A DNA stretch of 64,000 nt from Fluviicola sp. (GCA_031260455.1 JAIRJW010000007.1:1-64000); one strand, 5' to 3'. Positions 19,901 to 27,785 are shown, counted from the stretch's first letter. The notes: generated from the sequence alone by a model not told the origin. A program made the numbers and translations.

Positions 19901-20014
19901 TCGCTGACTCTGCGTACTAAACGCCAGAACGAGTTTGAAATTGAAGATTTGACCGACAAAAATGGCGAAGCAATCGGAACTTTAGTTACCTTGCACTTCG
20001 AAACACCAAACTAG
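16997..20014 (+). CDS. Two-component-propeller sensor histidine kinase (LytS-type kinase domain)
   Basis: This 1005-aa protein has a signal peptide ending LFAQ, then ~600 residues of Reg_prop beta-propeller repeats (DREGFIWLATPKGIERFDG; later repeats KLWIGTRASGVWSYG and KWLWVLNP). A Y_Y_Y domain follows near residues 660-740, a single membrane helix near 750-770, and a short coiled coil. The LytS-like kinase has the phospho-acceptor His808 in QMNPHFLFNSLNS and an ATPase N box (QPFIENAIWHGL). The sensor lies in the periplasm. The LytTR regulator begins 3 bp downstream, so the two form a pair. It differs from Bacteroides hybrid sensors in having a separate regulator. The ligand is unknown. Confidence 0.92.
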   Translation: MNIRIWLLFSVINLTLFAQRGLIQYSKENGLISNEIRNLAYDREGFIWLATPKGIERFDGQRFIHFRHDPVDSSSIASNDIQGLVFDKNQTIWAFTYNKGLIAIQTKTFAVTNYNKRTVSSFGSNRTTALTVQQNRIWYTSAEGKLYLFDTESRKTKSFLLPGLEKEIPILSEILIDKADPGKLWITSSEGLYLFSVKTQKWKRYQFNRKTDSNPGKTSAYRNEMTSLVQDSKRNLFIGLRRGGVLYFNQSRGLFCVFPISVDELKYQAISSIEWRDQRYLYLCLLNKEILLFDTSRKEYVRYEEAERSVVMPRRITKFGSQLAIASSNAGLFVHDEALIYGTKVKTDQRLQNVRYSSDKKRAYQLLGSTTPLLKRIYGNGPELIRLNGVTDAKCFYFLQNGNILVVGANGVVFVDRDYRIARKMIHSDHRPIDHRFQNSLLVGDSLLFVGTLDASLLRIRLKDFSSEKIYEISSETKSDETREYFPLAMIQAGDEVYFSENEQLYRYGIRSGKVKQISLFNHENTDQIICLAVEDQQKLWIGTRASGVWSYGLETKQLKNEYTSFSGLQNDEVSQLILDKRKWLWVLNPSCVAIVNTTLRKVRSLEKRNGVSDIFRINITPDSIYFLQWNSYIVSAVGSKLPARKAASPYIMQIREMNGLGRFSTNKLRYAYFENNLIFEFGVKDFSNVENNMVSYRMLGLNPNWINGNQKTEALYHNLPSGKYVFQVQVSEGDESRIMSYSFEITKPFWLHWWFIILSSVIIACGIWYYMRSRIRRIQSTEQMKAEFSLQINELESRALRAQMNPHFLFNSLNSIRLFILKNEVDNAADYIAKFSKLLRMILNYSRQDMITVYDEIQSLKLYLEFERLRFGQDFDFDLQIDGQEVLDCQIPPMIIQPFIENAIWHGLMPRTEEGGRIRVSFQKQQSGLYVMVQDNGIGREKARENNRKRSLKEGSVGLQITKDRLRSLTLRTKRQNEFEIEDLTDKNGEAIGTLVTLHFETPN

Positions 20015-20017
20015 ATT

Positions 20018-20743
20018 ATGAAGTTGCGCGCAATTATTGTAGATGACGAGAGGCATAGTTTAGAAACTACTGCTATTTTGATCCGGAAATTTTGCCCGGA
20101 TGTGGAAGTTATTGCCGAATTACAAAACCCGGTTGATGCGGTTGAAGTCATCAATGCGAAAGAACCAGACTTACTGATTCTCGATATTTCGATGCCGAAA
20201 ATGAATGGTTTTGAACTGTTGAATGTACTGACTTACAGAGATGCCGATGTAGTTTTCACGACTGCGTATGACGAATATGCGCTGGAAGGGTTCAGACAGG
20301 GAGCAGTTCATTACCTGGTAAAACCAATTGATGCGGAAGGTCTGGTGGAGAGTGTTCAGCGCGTCAAGAAGAAACGTGCCGAAAGAAAGCTTTCCGGAAT
20401 CAATGGGATGGGACTTAAACCAAAGATCCCGGTTTCATCCCTGAATGGAGTGGAATTGATTGAAGTAGACCAGATCATTCGTTGCGAATCCGATGGAAAC
20501 TATACGACTATTGTATTACATCAGCGAAAGATTACAGTATCTAAAACACTCAAAGAGATTGAGAAACAACTGATTGATTTTTCGTTCTTTTTTCGCCTGC
20601 ACAATTCCCATCTGGTGAATCTGAACCAGGTGGTGAAGTATATCCGGGGAGAAGGAGGTTCTGTTATTTTAACGAATCAGGAGGAAATCGGTGTATCGCG
20701 AAGCAAGAAAACGGAACTGCTGGAGGTATTGGGAATCAATTAA
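20018..20743 (+). CDS. LytTR-family response regulator
   Basis: The 241-aa regulator has a receiver domain with Asp9/Asp10 and the phospho-acceptor Asp56 in LLILDISMP, then a linker around residues 122-140. The C-terminal LytTR DNA-binding domain (residues ~143-240) shows IRCESDGNYTTIVL and FFRLHNSHLVNLNQV. It starts 3 bp after the propeller kinase and is its likely partner. LytTR regulators usually bind direct repeats upstream of their targets; I could not identify such a site or the regulon. Confidence 0.93.
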   Translation: MKLRAIIVDDERHSLETTAILIRKFCPDVEVIAELQNPVDAVEVINAKEPDLLILDISMPKMNGFELLNVLTYRDADVVFTTAYDEYALEGFRQGAVHYLVKPIDAEGLVESVQRVKKKRAERKLSGINGMGLKPKIPVSSLNGVELIEVDQIIRCESDGNYTTIVLHQRKITVSKTLKEIEKQLIDFSFFFRLHNSHLVNLNQVVKYIRGEGGSVILTNQEEIGVSRSKKTELLEVLGIN

Positions 20744-20775
20744 CCAGGTGTTTATCTGCTGAATTTGAAAATTCA

Positions 20776-21561
20776 CTAAGCTATAGGATAAGCAGCCGGG
20801 TCAGGGTAGAGGTATTTGTATCCCAGGTCGAGGGAATGCTTGTTGGAAATAATTCTTTCCAAGCGGTTTTTATGTTCGAACGGCGGAGCTTCTATTCCAA
20901 GCTTACGCGCCATTTCAGTGTAAAACGGGCCTCTCAGCGGATGTTTTGTTGAACAGCCATTGATGGTTTGATTCCAGAGTTTATGTTCAATCACAAATTC
21001 AATCAGCCCGATGGCATCTTCTTGGTGAATCAGGTTGACCCGTTCCTGACTTTGATAGCTTTTCCCGGATTTAGACATGGCTGTTACGGGATACCGGTTT
21101 GGCCCTACCAAACCTGCGAGCCGGATCACAGTCAGCCGTTCGCGAAGAACGGAACTGAGTGCCAGTTCGGCATATCCTGCTGCGTTGTTTTTAATGAATC
21201 CGGCAGGATAATCTTCTTCCTTGAAAATGCCATCCCGCTTCGGGTACACCCCTGATGAACTGAGTAAAATAACTTTGCAGGAAGGGGCAATCAAATCAGT
21301 TGTCCGGATACAATCTTTTGCGTAGACTTTTTCATTTGTTCCAGCGGGCGCGAAAGCCAGCACTAGTACATTTGAGTCGTTAAAACAGGAGCTGTCGGCA
21401 AAGTGTTTTTGTCGCGGATCAAAAGTAACATGTAAAAAACGTTCGTGAGCCAAATTTACAGAACGTGACCGCGTTGTTCCAGTGACCTGACAGCCTTTGC
21501 TTAACAGTGATTTAGCGAGCGGAAGCCCCAGCCATCCCAATCCGATTATTCCGATTTTCAT
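20776..21561 (-). CDS. NAD(P)-binding dehydrogenase-like protein (YeeZ-type SDR)
   Basis: The start chosen (21561) gives MKIGIIGLGWLGLPLAKSLL, a Rossmann dinucleotide-binding motif at the very N-terminus. A longer frame reaches 21675, but the added residues look non-coding. The product of ~261 aa resembles extended SDR/epimerase-like proteins of the YeeZ group: VLAFAP near residue 75, the ILLSSSGVYP strand, and RLAGLVGPNRYP. A classic YxxxK is not obvious, apart from Tyr in SSSGVYP. Role and substrate are unknown. It is divergent from the haem A synthase gene. Confidence 0.75.
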   Translation of the reverse strand: MKIGIIGLGWLGLPLAKSLLSKGCQVTGTTRSRSVNLAHERFLHVTFDPRQKHFADSSCFNDSNVLVLAFAPAGTNEKVYAKDCIRTTDLIAPSCKVILLSSSGVYPKRDGIFKEEDYPAGFIKNNAAGYAELALSSVLRERLTVIRLAGLVGPNRYPVTAMSKSGKSYQSQERVNLIHQEDAIGLIEFVIEHKLWNQTINGCSTKHPLRGPFYTEMARKLGIEAPPFEHKNRLERIISNKHSLDLGYKYLYPDPAAYPIA

Positions 21562-21714
21562 ATCCGACACATCTGAAAGGTACGGCAATAATTCGGGATT
21601 TAATGATTGATCCGGGTGTTTTTTATCGTTGTGGCAGATCGAATAATAGTAGTTTTTTCTGTGAGAAATATTCAAAAAATGACTTAGATCATCCTATTTA
21701 AGAAGCTTTATCGG

Positions 21715-21722
21715 TAATTTTG
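21715..21722 (+). promoter_or_regulatory. Bacteroidota -7 promoter element of the haem A synthase gene
   Basis: TAATTTTG matches TAnnTTTG and lies 18 bp before the ATG at 21740. No strong -33 TTG is visible at the right distance, so this is a consensus match only. Confidence 0.55.
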
Positions 21723-21739
21723 GGCAACAAAAATCGACT

Positions 21740-22777
21740 ATGTTTTCAAAAGCTTTTATACGATTAAACTGGATCACACTGGTATTGATTTTCCTGGTGA
21801 TTATTGCCGGAAGTGTGGTTCGTACTTCAGGAAGTGGAATGGGGTGTCCGGACTGGCCGAAATGCTTCGGAAACTGGGTTCCACCGACTTCTGAAGCCCA
21901 GCTACCGAAAGACTACCGGCAAGTGTACGGTGAGAAACGGGTAAAGAAAGTAGAAAAATTTGCAAAATTCCTGGCCGCACTCGGAATGAAGGAAACAGCT
22001 GAGAAAATCAAAAACGATCCGAGAACCTACCAGGAAGAAGCTTTCAATGCGCAACGAACCTGGACAGAATACGGAAACCGCCTGGTTGGTTTTCTTTCCG
22101 GAAACGGCGTATTAATTATTTTCCTCTGGGGATTCTGGAAATACCGGAAAGACAAGCGTTTTGTGTGGCTTTCCCTGCTTAATCTCATCGCGATCATCCT
22201 GAACGCCTGGTTTGGATCAATTGTCGTTGCTACCAATCTGGTTCCATGGACGATCACCGTGCACATGTTTTTAGCCTTGCTGGTGGTTTGCTTACAATTG
22301 ATGCTCTTGCGCAGAATCAGTCCTGTTAACCAGAAAACATTGAACCTGCCGGTTGCCATGAAATGGCTGATCGGGATTATCCTGGTGATCACGGCATACC
22401 AGATGTTTTTGGGAACACAGGTTCGGGAATACATTGATCAATTGACCATGCAGGGGCTGGGAAGAGAATCCTGGACCAGCCGGTTCGGGTGGGCATTTTT
22501 CATTCACCGTTCCTTTTCCTGGGCTGTTTTAGGAATGATGATTTTCCTGGTATTTCTGAATTACAAAACGGATAAAGTGCGCTCGGTTTACTGGGCTTTC
22601 CTGGTGCTGATTGTCGAATTAATTGGGGGTGTTTTGCTGGCTTATGCAGATATGCCCGGATTGGTTCAGGTATCTCATTTGTTGTGTGCTTCCGTATTGT
22701 TCGGAATCCTATTCATGCAATTCATTCGTCTGAAACCATTATCGAAAGGGATTTCAAGAAGCAGTATTCGGGAATAA
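21740..22777 (+). CDS. ctaA: Haem A synthase (COX15/CtaA family)
   Basis: This 345-aa polytopic membrane protein has about eight helices. Its N-terminus carries the family signature SVVRTSGSGMGCPDWPKCFG. His-bearing helices (TVHMFLALL, FFIHRSFSWAV and VSHLLCASVLFG) supply the haem ligands. CtaA oxidises the C8 methyl of haem O to the formyl of haem A for aa3/caa3 oxidases. A charged loop near residues 55-95 (QVYGEKRVKKVEKFAKF) is longer than in Bacillus CtaA and is, to my knowledge, common in Bacteroidota. No haem O synthase or oxidase gene is adjacent. Its presence implies haem-A oxidases and aerobic growth. Confidence 0.93.
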   Translation: MFSKAFIRLNWITLVLIFLVIIAGSVVRTSGSGMGCPDWPKCFGNWVPPTSEAQLPKDYRQVYGEKRVKKVEKFAKFLAALGMKETAEKIKNDPRTYQEEAFNAQRTWTEYGNRLVGFLSGNGVLIIFLWGFWKYRKDKRFVWLSLLNLIAIILNAWFGSIVVATNLVPWTITVHMFLALLVVCLQLMLLRRISPVNQKTLNLPVAMKWLIGIILVITAYQMFLGTQVREYIDQLTMQGLGRESWTSRFGWAFFIHRSFSWAVLGMMIFLVFLNYKTDKVRSVYWAFLVLIVELIGGVLLAYADMPGLVQVSHLLCASVLFGILFMQFIRLKPLSKGISRSSIRE

Positions 22778-22803
22778 ATTTGCCTGAACCTTTCGCTTTT
22801 CCG

Positions 22804-22832
22804 TTTGGAATTCAATAGAAATAGTATATTTG
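22804..22832 (+). promoter_or_regulatory. Bacteroidota sigma promoter for the tRNA gene
   Basis: TTTG at 22804-22807 and TATATTTG at 22825-22832 are separated by 17 bp. This fits the Bacteroidota -33 (TTTG) / -7 (TAnnTTTG) consensus. It lies ~90 bp upstream of the tRNA gene, leaving a 5' leader to be processed. Confidence 0.7.
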
Positions 22833-22922
22833 CAGCCGAAAGCCGGTGAGATTATCGCTAAAGTTTTCTCTGGATTAGACTTGGTAAGTTTATCCCTGAT
22901 TTTTGAAAGCAATGCTTTCTCC

Positions 22923-22996
22923 GGTCCTATAGCTCAGTTGGTTAGAGCACCTGACTCATAATCAGGTGGTCCACGGTTCGAGCCCGTGTGGGACCA
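22923..22996 (+). tRNA. tRNA with CAU anticodon (Ile2 or Met)
   Basis: This 74-nt cloverleaf has the acceptor stem GGTCCTA / TGGGACC with one G-U pair, discriminator A, the D-arm AGCTCAGTTGGTTAGAGC, and the anticodon stem CCTGA / TCAGG. The loop CTCATAA places anticodon CAT at 22957-22959. The T-arm contains GGTTCGAGCCC. CCA is not encoded (ACA follows). CAU is used by elongator Met, initiator Met and lysidine-modified Ile2. The C1-A72 mismatch of bacterial initiators is absent. The C4-G69 and C5-G68 pairs match those reported for TilS recognition of E. coli tRNA-Ile2, so Ile2 is favoured but not proven. Confidence 0.93.
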
Positions 22997-23008
22997 CAAA
23001 AAGCAGTG

Positions 23009-23045
23009 AAGAGTGTGTAGAGCGAGAGCGTTGCACACTCTTTTG
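23009..23045 (+). terminator. Intrinsic terminator after the tRNA
   Basis: Stem AGAGTGTG (23010-23017) / CACACTCT (23034-23041), with a 16-nt GC-containing loop, is followed by TTTTG. It lies ~13 bp past the tRNA 3' end. Confidence 0.65.
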
Positions 23046-23361
23046 TTTGTTTTCTTCTTCCGCTCTCAGACTCACTCTTTTTTCTGATTAAGCAATTTTG
23101 ATTCGAAATAATTCAGTAAATTCAATAATAATTTACTAATACGCTATTCCATGTTCGATTTTGAAAAACTTGATGTTTAGCAAAAAGCAAAACAATTCAA
23201 CTTGTTTTGATTCCGAAAAATAGTGTATTTTTAATTGGTTGTAAGTTGTTTGATGCATAATTGAAGTTAAGCATGGCAGTGGGCGGCAGAAAATGAAGTG
23301 TGGAGAGAAGAAACATGCAATCAAAATAGTAACCGTCCGTAAGGACATATAATTATCAGCA
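23046..23361. other. AT-rich intergenic stretch without a supported gene
   Basis: A 70-codon open frame on the minus strand (23136-23348) has no recognisable motif and unusual composition, so it is not called. The last part probably carries the promoter of the small gene at 23362, but no TAnnTTTG match was found. Confidence 0.5.
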
Positions 23362-23562
23362 ATGAAAAAGGAATATTGGGATGTAACCGACGAACAAATT
23401 ATTGAAAAAACGGGAAAGAAAATTTCCGACTGGATTAAAATTTTAGACGAGTTTAATGCAAGGGAAAAAAAATCAAATGATGTTGTAGCTCACTTGCAGG
23501 TCGGGTATGATTTGCCGAGATATTGGGCCAGAACCCTGACAACGCTTTATTTAAAAAGATGA
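23362..23562 (+). CDS. Small DUF4287-like protein
   Basis: This 66-aa basic protein has the pattern EKTGKKISDWIKILDEF followed by VVAHLQVGYDLPRYWARTL. It resembles the DUF4287 fold (a TGK..eeW segment, then eIv.yL...hgl...wA). The resemblance is by eye only. It is a single soluble domain without a signal peptide and stands alone upstream of surface-protein genes on the opposite strand. Function is unknown. Confidence 0.7.
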   Translation: MKKEYWDVTDEQIIEKTGKKISDWIKILDEFNAREKKSNDVVAHLQVGYDLPRYWARTLTTLYLKR

Positions 23563-23799
23563 AAATTCAGATATAAATCGGCTTGTAATTGTTGTTGGCA
23601 TTTTGCAGTATTGGGCTCGGGAGCAGCAATGAGTGTTCCAATTGTCAGAAACAGTACAATATCAGTGCTGTTTCATTATCAGAACAACAACAGGACATCC
23701 GGATATTGATCCGGAATCAGTTGGAAACAGGCCGTACTTTCTGGATCAGAACCGAAATAATACGGATTGTTGACCGCACAGGGGAAAGGTCATATCGGG

Positions 23800-25302
23800 T
23801 CAGGGATTAATAATACTCGTACCCGAAGCCGCATTATAATAATAGGATTGTCCCGGTGCCTGTCCGCTGCACAGTACAATTATCCCGGCGGAGTTGACTA
23901 CTTTGAATGCCTTGCCGAAATCTGCTGTATTGTTGAAGTTCCATAGATAATAGGAATAGCCCGAATTATCTGTCCAACCCGAACTGAGCGTGGTGGTAGT
24001 TGTACCGTCATCAATAGTAGTTGCCCCTTTTGTTGCCGTTTTGGTGATAATCACCATTGTATGCGTGGCTGCAGCATTTCCGAAATTGGTATTCGCAACC
24101 GTGTTCGGAAGTATAAACGGCGCCACCGTTGCTTTGGGAATCGACTGTTCTATGGGGGGGATGTAAGCCATTGATGGTGCGCCTGTGTTAGATGAGCTTC
24201 CCGTGCTCACCAAATAAGCGGCAACTCCCACCGGTTGGTTGCTTTCTATATAGGCGCCGCCAGCGTTCACGGAATATTCTGCCCAGTCGCCAGCATTGGC
24301 AAGCGTGCCGCTGAATGCCGCATTGGAAGTGATGAATGTTGCTCCGGTAACGCTAAGCGTGGTACCGGCTGTTGCCGCAACCACTCTCAGCCTGTTGTTT
24401 TCGGCAGCGGCGGGTTCGGGAATATTGGGTACGAGAAACTTTTTGCCCCATTGGTTTATCGGCACATTCTGCTCAAACAATACACCTCCGGATGTTGTGC
24501 TCACCGGAATTTGCACATCGGAGTTAGCCGTAAAATAAGCACAGGGATAGTCGGTGCTGATGAAACGCCCTGTTCTGTCAATAGGTTCACTGACGATTGC
24601 TGTATGACCAGTCTCAAATATTATAGGAGTTGGAGGAACAGGGATAGTAACAATCGTAGGGGCAATTATAAATGGCGCGAGGGAAAAATTGCTGGGAGCA
24701 GTTGGGGTTACTGTTAAACTGGGGTAGTCCGGAGTGAGTTTATCGTAAGTGAACATTTCATAATCATTGGTGTAAGGGCCGGTGGTGGGGTTATTATTAC
24801 CAGAATAAGGCGCGTAAGAAAGCCGACAATATCCTTTTCCCCAAGCCGCTACGGGCAACAATGCGGTAGCATCTGCACCCGCAGCATTGTTACTGCTTGC
24901 AAAAGCATAGACCGATACAGGTTTGTCTGAAGTAACATGTACAACGGATTGGACTCCTCCAACGAAAGCACTGTTGCCATAGACAGGTGCATAATACGGG
25001 CCTAAAGCACTCAAATCAACGGATTGCAGGGAGTTTGCTGCAACCGGATAGGCAAATGTCGGTACACCCACACTGCCAGGGAATGCGACGATAACATTGG
25101 CAGCTGCATCTCCCGTTACGATATTCAGTTGTCCGAACATGGAAAAGGTGCTGGCATTTATGCCTGGGAACGTTACCCAAAAATCGGTAACCTGGATGGT
25201 AGGGGTGGCAGCGGTATATGGTATATATGGCGTTCCTACTACTTGAGCTCTGTTTTTTTGCGGAAGTATCAGGCATGCCAAGCATATTATTATATTTTTC
25301 AT
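23800..25302 (-). CDS. Secreted IgGFc-binding-like beta protein
   Basis: The 500-aa product has a signal peptide (LACLILPQKNRAQ) and a body rich in Ala, Ser, Thr and aromatics. Recognisable segments are DFWVTFPG, SFVGG-like turns, VHVTSDKPVSVYAFAS and TALLPVAAWGKGYC, the pattern of IgGFc-binding N-terminal domains in bacterial surface proteins. Here it is a stand-alone protein: the C-terminus (YYYNAASGTSIINP) shows no CHU_C or other T9SS sorting domain and may be truncated. It faces the same way as the adhesin-like gene at 25562, 259 bp upstream. Ligand unknown. Confidence 0.7.
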   Translation of the reverse strand: MKNIIICLACLILPQKNRAQVVGTPYIPYTAATPTIQVTDFWVTFPGINASTFSMFGQLNIVTGDAAANVIVAFPGSVGVPTFAYPVAANSLQSVDLSALGPYYAPVYGNSAFVGGVQSVVHVTSDKPVSVYAFASSNNAAGADATALLPVAAWGKGYCRLSYAPYSGNNNPTTGPYTNDYEMFTYDKLTPDYPSLTVTPTAPSNFSLAPFIIAPTIVTIPVPPTPIIFETGHTAIVSEPIDRTGRFISTDYPCAYFTANSDVQIPVSTTSGGVLFEQNVPINQWGKKFLVPNIPEPAAAENNRLRVVAATAGTTLSVTGATFITSNAAFSGTLANAGDWAEYSVNAGGAYIESNQPVGVAAYLVSTGSSSNTGAPSMAYIPPIEQSIPKATVAPFILPNTVANTNFGNAAATHTMVIITKTATKGATTIDDGTTTTTLSSGWTDNSGYSYYLWNFNNTADFGKAFKVVNSAGIIVLCSGQAPGQSYYYNAASGTSIINP

Positions 25303-25561
25303 TGTCCGGATTGTATTTTAGGGTTGATATCAATCATGATTTTGTTCTTTTATTTTATACATTTTGAGAATTGTCAGAAAAGCATAAATAATGATCTGCT
25401 TGAAAACCGGCCTGAAACAGCACACTCTTACAACACCACAACCATTTTCTCTGACAATTCAAGTATTAAAATCGACTTGAAACAGCATACTCTTACAACG
25501 CTGCAACCATTTTTTTCTGATAATACCACATTTTTATTATGCTTCAATATGTTTAACTTCA
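25303..25561. repeat. Intergenic region with two 46-47-bp direct repeats
   Basis: Repeat A (25413-25458) and repeat B (25478-25524) both begin TGAAACAGCA, share CTCTTACAAC and CAACCATTTT, and end CTGAcAAT/CTGAtAAT, about 85% identical with a 65-bp period. A third segment at 25368-25380 (GAATTGTCAGAAA) is an inverted copy of the repeat's TTCTGACAATTC end, so part of the region could fold. It lies between two surface-protein genes on the minus strand, where their promoters and leaders would be. Confidence 0.75.
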
Positions 25562-26950
25562 TTAAAACCCTGTTGCCATCCATATATAGGCATCGCCACC
25601 AATTACAATAATGGTATAAAGGGTATGCGCTGTGGTAGGACCGTTGTTTACAAGATGTGGTGTGATACCGCCTGATATTGTAAATGCCGCCGTTCCCGAT
25701 GTTCCGCCTTTTACGGCAAGTGTATAAGCGCCGCCGTCTTTTATTCCATTAATGGTAAACGTGGTACCCCCTCCTGAACCGTTACCTGCCGAAGCAGAGG
25801 TATAGGCAAGATTACTCTTGGTAAAGTCAATATACAAAGGATCGTTATTCGGGGCTGTAGCTCCGGTTGCACCTGCCTGATACGCCGCTGTATTGACGGC
25901 AGAACCGTTTACTTCGAGGGTGCTTTGGGGATTATTGGTATTAACACCTATTTTTACCGTTCCCGAACCCATATTTATCCCATAGATAGAATTGCCGATA
26001 TTCATCTGGTTGTTGGCGGTGGCGGAAGGGAGAGAGGTACTGTTGCCAATGGCAATATTGAAACTTCCGGTAGTGATGTTGTTGCCTGCCACATCACCAA
26101 TGGCTGTATTATAGGTTCCGTGGGTATTGGTGCTCAGGGCATCATACCCCATCGCCACATTGCCTCCCCCATCAATATTCGTTACAAGGGCAAAATTCCC
26201 CACCGCTACATTTTGGTTTGCGCTTGTGGCGGAAGCAAGCACCTGATATCCTACCGCTACATTGTCAATGTTGGTGGCATAAGCTCCCGGAGACGCATTG
26301 TTGCTCAGCGCATAAGCGCCTATGGCGGTATTTTGCTGTGCCATATAACCACTGTCATAGGCAAGGTAAACTATGGGCAATGCTCCTGCGCCAAAAGCGG
26401 TGTTAGCCATTCCGGTGCCATTGCTGTTAGAATCGTTGCTGGGACCGACTGTTGCTTTGGGGCTGGGGTTTCCTCCATCTATCAAGCCTGCCTGCACGGT
26501 GCCTCCGTTGCCGCCTCCGCGCCTGAAGTAAAGGTTATTGTCGTCCTTTGTGCCCAAATAGTTGATAGCAGGGTTGGTGCCTGCATTGCCTGTAAGATTC
26601 CATGCTGGTTGGGGCGTAAAAGACTGCCATACTGTGCCATCAAAATAATAATATCCGATATTGTCAATATTTATGGTCTTGGCACCAGCCAAACCGGCAT
26701 CCGGAGAAGCGGATGTAGCATAAACAATGGCACCGGTCTGGGCACTGCCATAATCTGCATCTTTAGATTGGATAACAGCACCTGTTAACCTGGGTGCAAT
26801 GATACCCTCTGCCTTCCCTGGTGCTGTTGTTTGTGCCTGTACATCCAAAGTGGATTTTGGTGAGGAAGTATTAATTCCTACCTGCCCGGTTTGGGCTTTT
26901 ACCACACTTGTAATCAAAACAAGTAGTAGTGTTATGCGATTTTTATACAT
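25562..26950 (-). CDS. Secreted adhesin-like protein with YadA-head-type repeats
   Basis: This 462-aa protein starts with a signal peptide (VLITSVVKAQ), then GQVGINTSSPKSTLDVQA, a motif typical of Bacteroidota tail-fibre/adhesin-like proteins. Residues ~190-320 carry repeats of the NVAVGYQVL / NTAIGAYAL / NVAMGYDAL / NIAIGNSTS type, ~14-25 residues apart, like the left-handed beta-roll of the YadA head. A second INTSSP-like copy (VGVNTNNPQSTLEVNG) follows at about residue 335. There is no clear membrane anchor or T9SS sorting domain. Probable role: extracellular fibre or adhesin. Target unknown. Confidence 0.72.
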   Translation of the reverse strand: MYKNRITLLLVLITSVVKAQTGQVGINTSSPKSTLDVQAQTTAPGKAEGIIAPRLTGAVIQSKDADYGSAQTGAIVYATSASPDAGLAGAKTINIDNIGYYYFDGTVWQSFTPQPAWNLTGNAGTNPAINYLGTKDDNNLYFRRGGGNGGTVQAGLIDGGNPSPKATVGPSNDSNSNGTGMANTAFGAGALPIVYLAYDSGYMAQQNTAIGAYALSNNASPGAYATNIDNVAVGYQVLASATSANQNVAVGNFALVTNIDGGGNVAMGYDALSTNTHGTYNTAIGDVAGNNITTGSFNIAIGNSTSLPSATANNQMNIGNSIYGINMGSGTVKIGVNTNNPQSTLEVNGSAVNTAAYQAGATGATAPNNDPLYIDFTKSNLAYTSASAGNGSGGGTTFTINGIKDGGAYTLAVKGGTSGTAAFTISGGITPHLVNNGPTTAHTLYTIIVIGGDAYIWMATGF

Positions 26951-27307
26951 ATATAAAAAAATAAAATATATAATTTATTACAAAATTCGTTATTTGGATA
27001 AATATATTTAACTATTTAAGTTACTTTAAAAAGTGATATTAGTCATTTTTTTATACAAATACAATTATTAATAACTTTTTGTGTCTGAATTTAAACAGAT
27101 CTTCAAACTCATAAGCTTTGTGGGGAGACTGCATCAGTGATTTACTTTTCTTTTTCCCAAAACGGGAAACAGGATAGAAAATGAATCCATTTTCTCTTTC
27201 AGGAAAAGATACCCTGCAAAACTCAATCTTTTTCTTCCTGCACCTCAAATTTTTTCGTAGTATTGATCTGTTCAATATTGTCACCAACAATTAAAAAATA
27301 AGCAGCC
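26951..27307. other. AT-rich gap, no confident gene
   Basis: The part adjoining 26950 is almost pure A/T and presumably holds the promoter of the minus-strand adhesin-like gene. A 79-codon frame on the minus strand (27051-27290) contains a charged segment (AYEFEDLFKFRHKK) but lacks a recognised family and a convincing start. It could be a gene remnant. Confidence 0.4.
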
Positions 27308-27688
27308 ATGAAACGAGTAACAGGGATCGGTGGGATTTTCTTTAAATGCAAGGATACGGAGCAAATTAATCAGTGGTATAAAACACATCTGGGTATGGAC
27401 ACCGGACCTTACGGAGTCACTTTTGAATGGCAGTCAGATGACGAATCAGGCAAAAAAGGTGTGACGCAATGGAGTCCGTTTGCTGAGACGACGAAGTATT
27501 TTGAACCTTCAGCCAGGGATTTCATGATTAATTACCGGGTGGAAAACCTGGAAGCGTTGGTGGAAGAATTGAAAAAGGAGGGAGTAACGATCCTGGATGA
27601 ATTGGCAACGTATGATTATGGGAAATTTATTCACATTCTGGATATAGAAGGAAATAAAATTGAATTGTGGGAACCCTGTGGTGATTGA
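27308..27688 (+). CDS. VOC-family (glyoxalase/bleomycin-resistance fold) protein
   Basis: This 126-aa protein has the paired beta-alpha-beta-beta-beta modules of the VOC superfamily: ITGIGGIFFKCKD-like strand at residues 4-16, YRVENLEALVEELKKEGV in the second module, and the closing DIEGNKIELWEP. That ending carries the Glu that commonly binds the metal. Family members include lyases, dioxygenases and drug-binding proteins, so the reaction cannot be told. It is apparently monocistronic. Confidence 0.88.
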   Translation: MKRVTGIGGIFFKCKDTEQINQWYKTHLGMDTGPYGVTFEWQSDDESGKKGVTQWSPFAETTKYFEPSARDFMINYRVENLEALVEELKKEGVTILDELATYDYGKFIHILDIEGNKIELWEPCGD

Positions 27689-27751
27689 GAATAAAGCAAT
27701 GGATTGAGATTTGATTTAAAAATAATCAATATATGATTATTAAATAATCTT

Positions 27752-27759
27752 TATATTTG
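27752..27759 (+). promoter_or_regulatory. -7 promoter element of the radical SAM gene
   Basis: TATATTTG, an exact TAnnTTTG match, lies 26 bp before the ATG at 27786 in an AT-rich stretch. A matching -33 element is not clear. Confidence 0.5.
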
Positions 27760-27785
27760 CCAGGCATAATTAAATTAACGAAAGA

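Noticed and set aside
23136..23348. Small minus-strand gene between the tRNA and the DUF4287-like gene
   Set aside because: 70 codons, no family motif, odd composition and no promoter or signal; most likely a chance frame.
23589..23810. 73-codon plus-strand gene following the DUF4287-like gene
   Set aside because: Starts at TTG, overlaps the end of the opposite gene, and has no recognisable domain or ribosome-entry context.
25366..25524. CRISPR array from the repeated GAAACAGC / CTTACAAC words
   Set aside because: Only two units, about 85% identical, with a ~19-bp gap between them, and no cas gene in the window.
23800..26950. T9SS cargo assignment for the two surface proteins here
   Set aside because: Both have signal peptides but neither C-terminus shows a CHU_C or other recognisable sorting domain.
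27051..27290. 79-aa minus-strand gene in the gap before the VOC gene
   Set aside because: One charged stretch looks protein-like, but there is no homologous motif and composition is weak; mentioned only in the gap entry.
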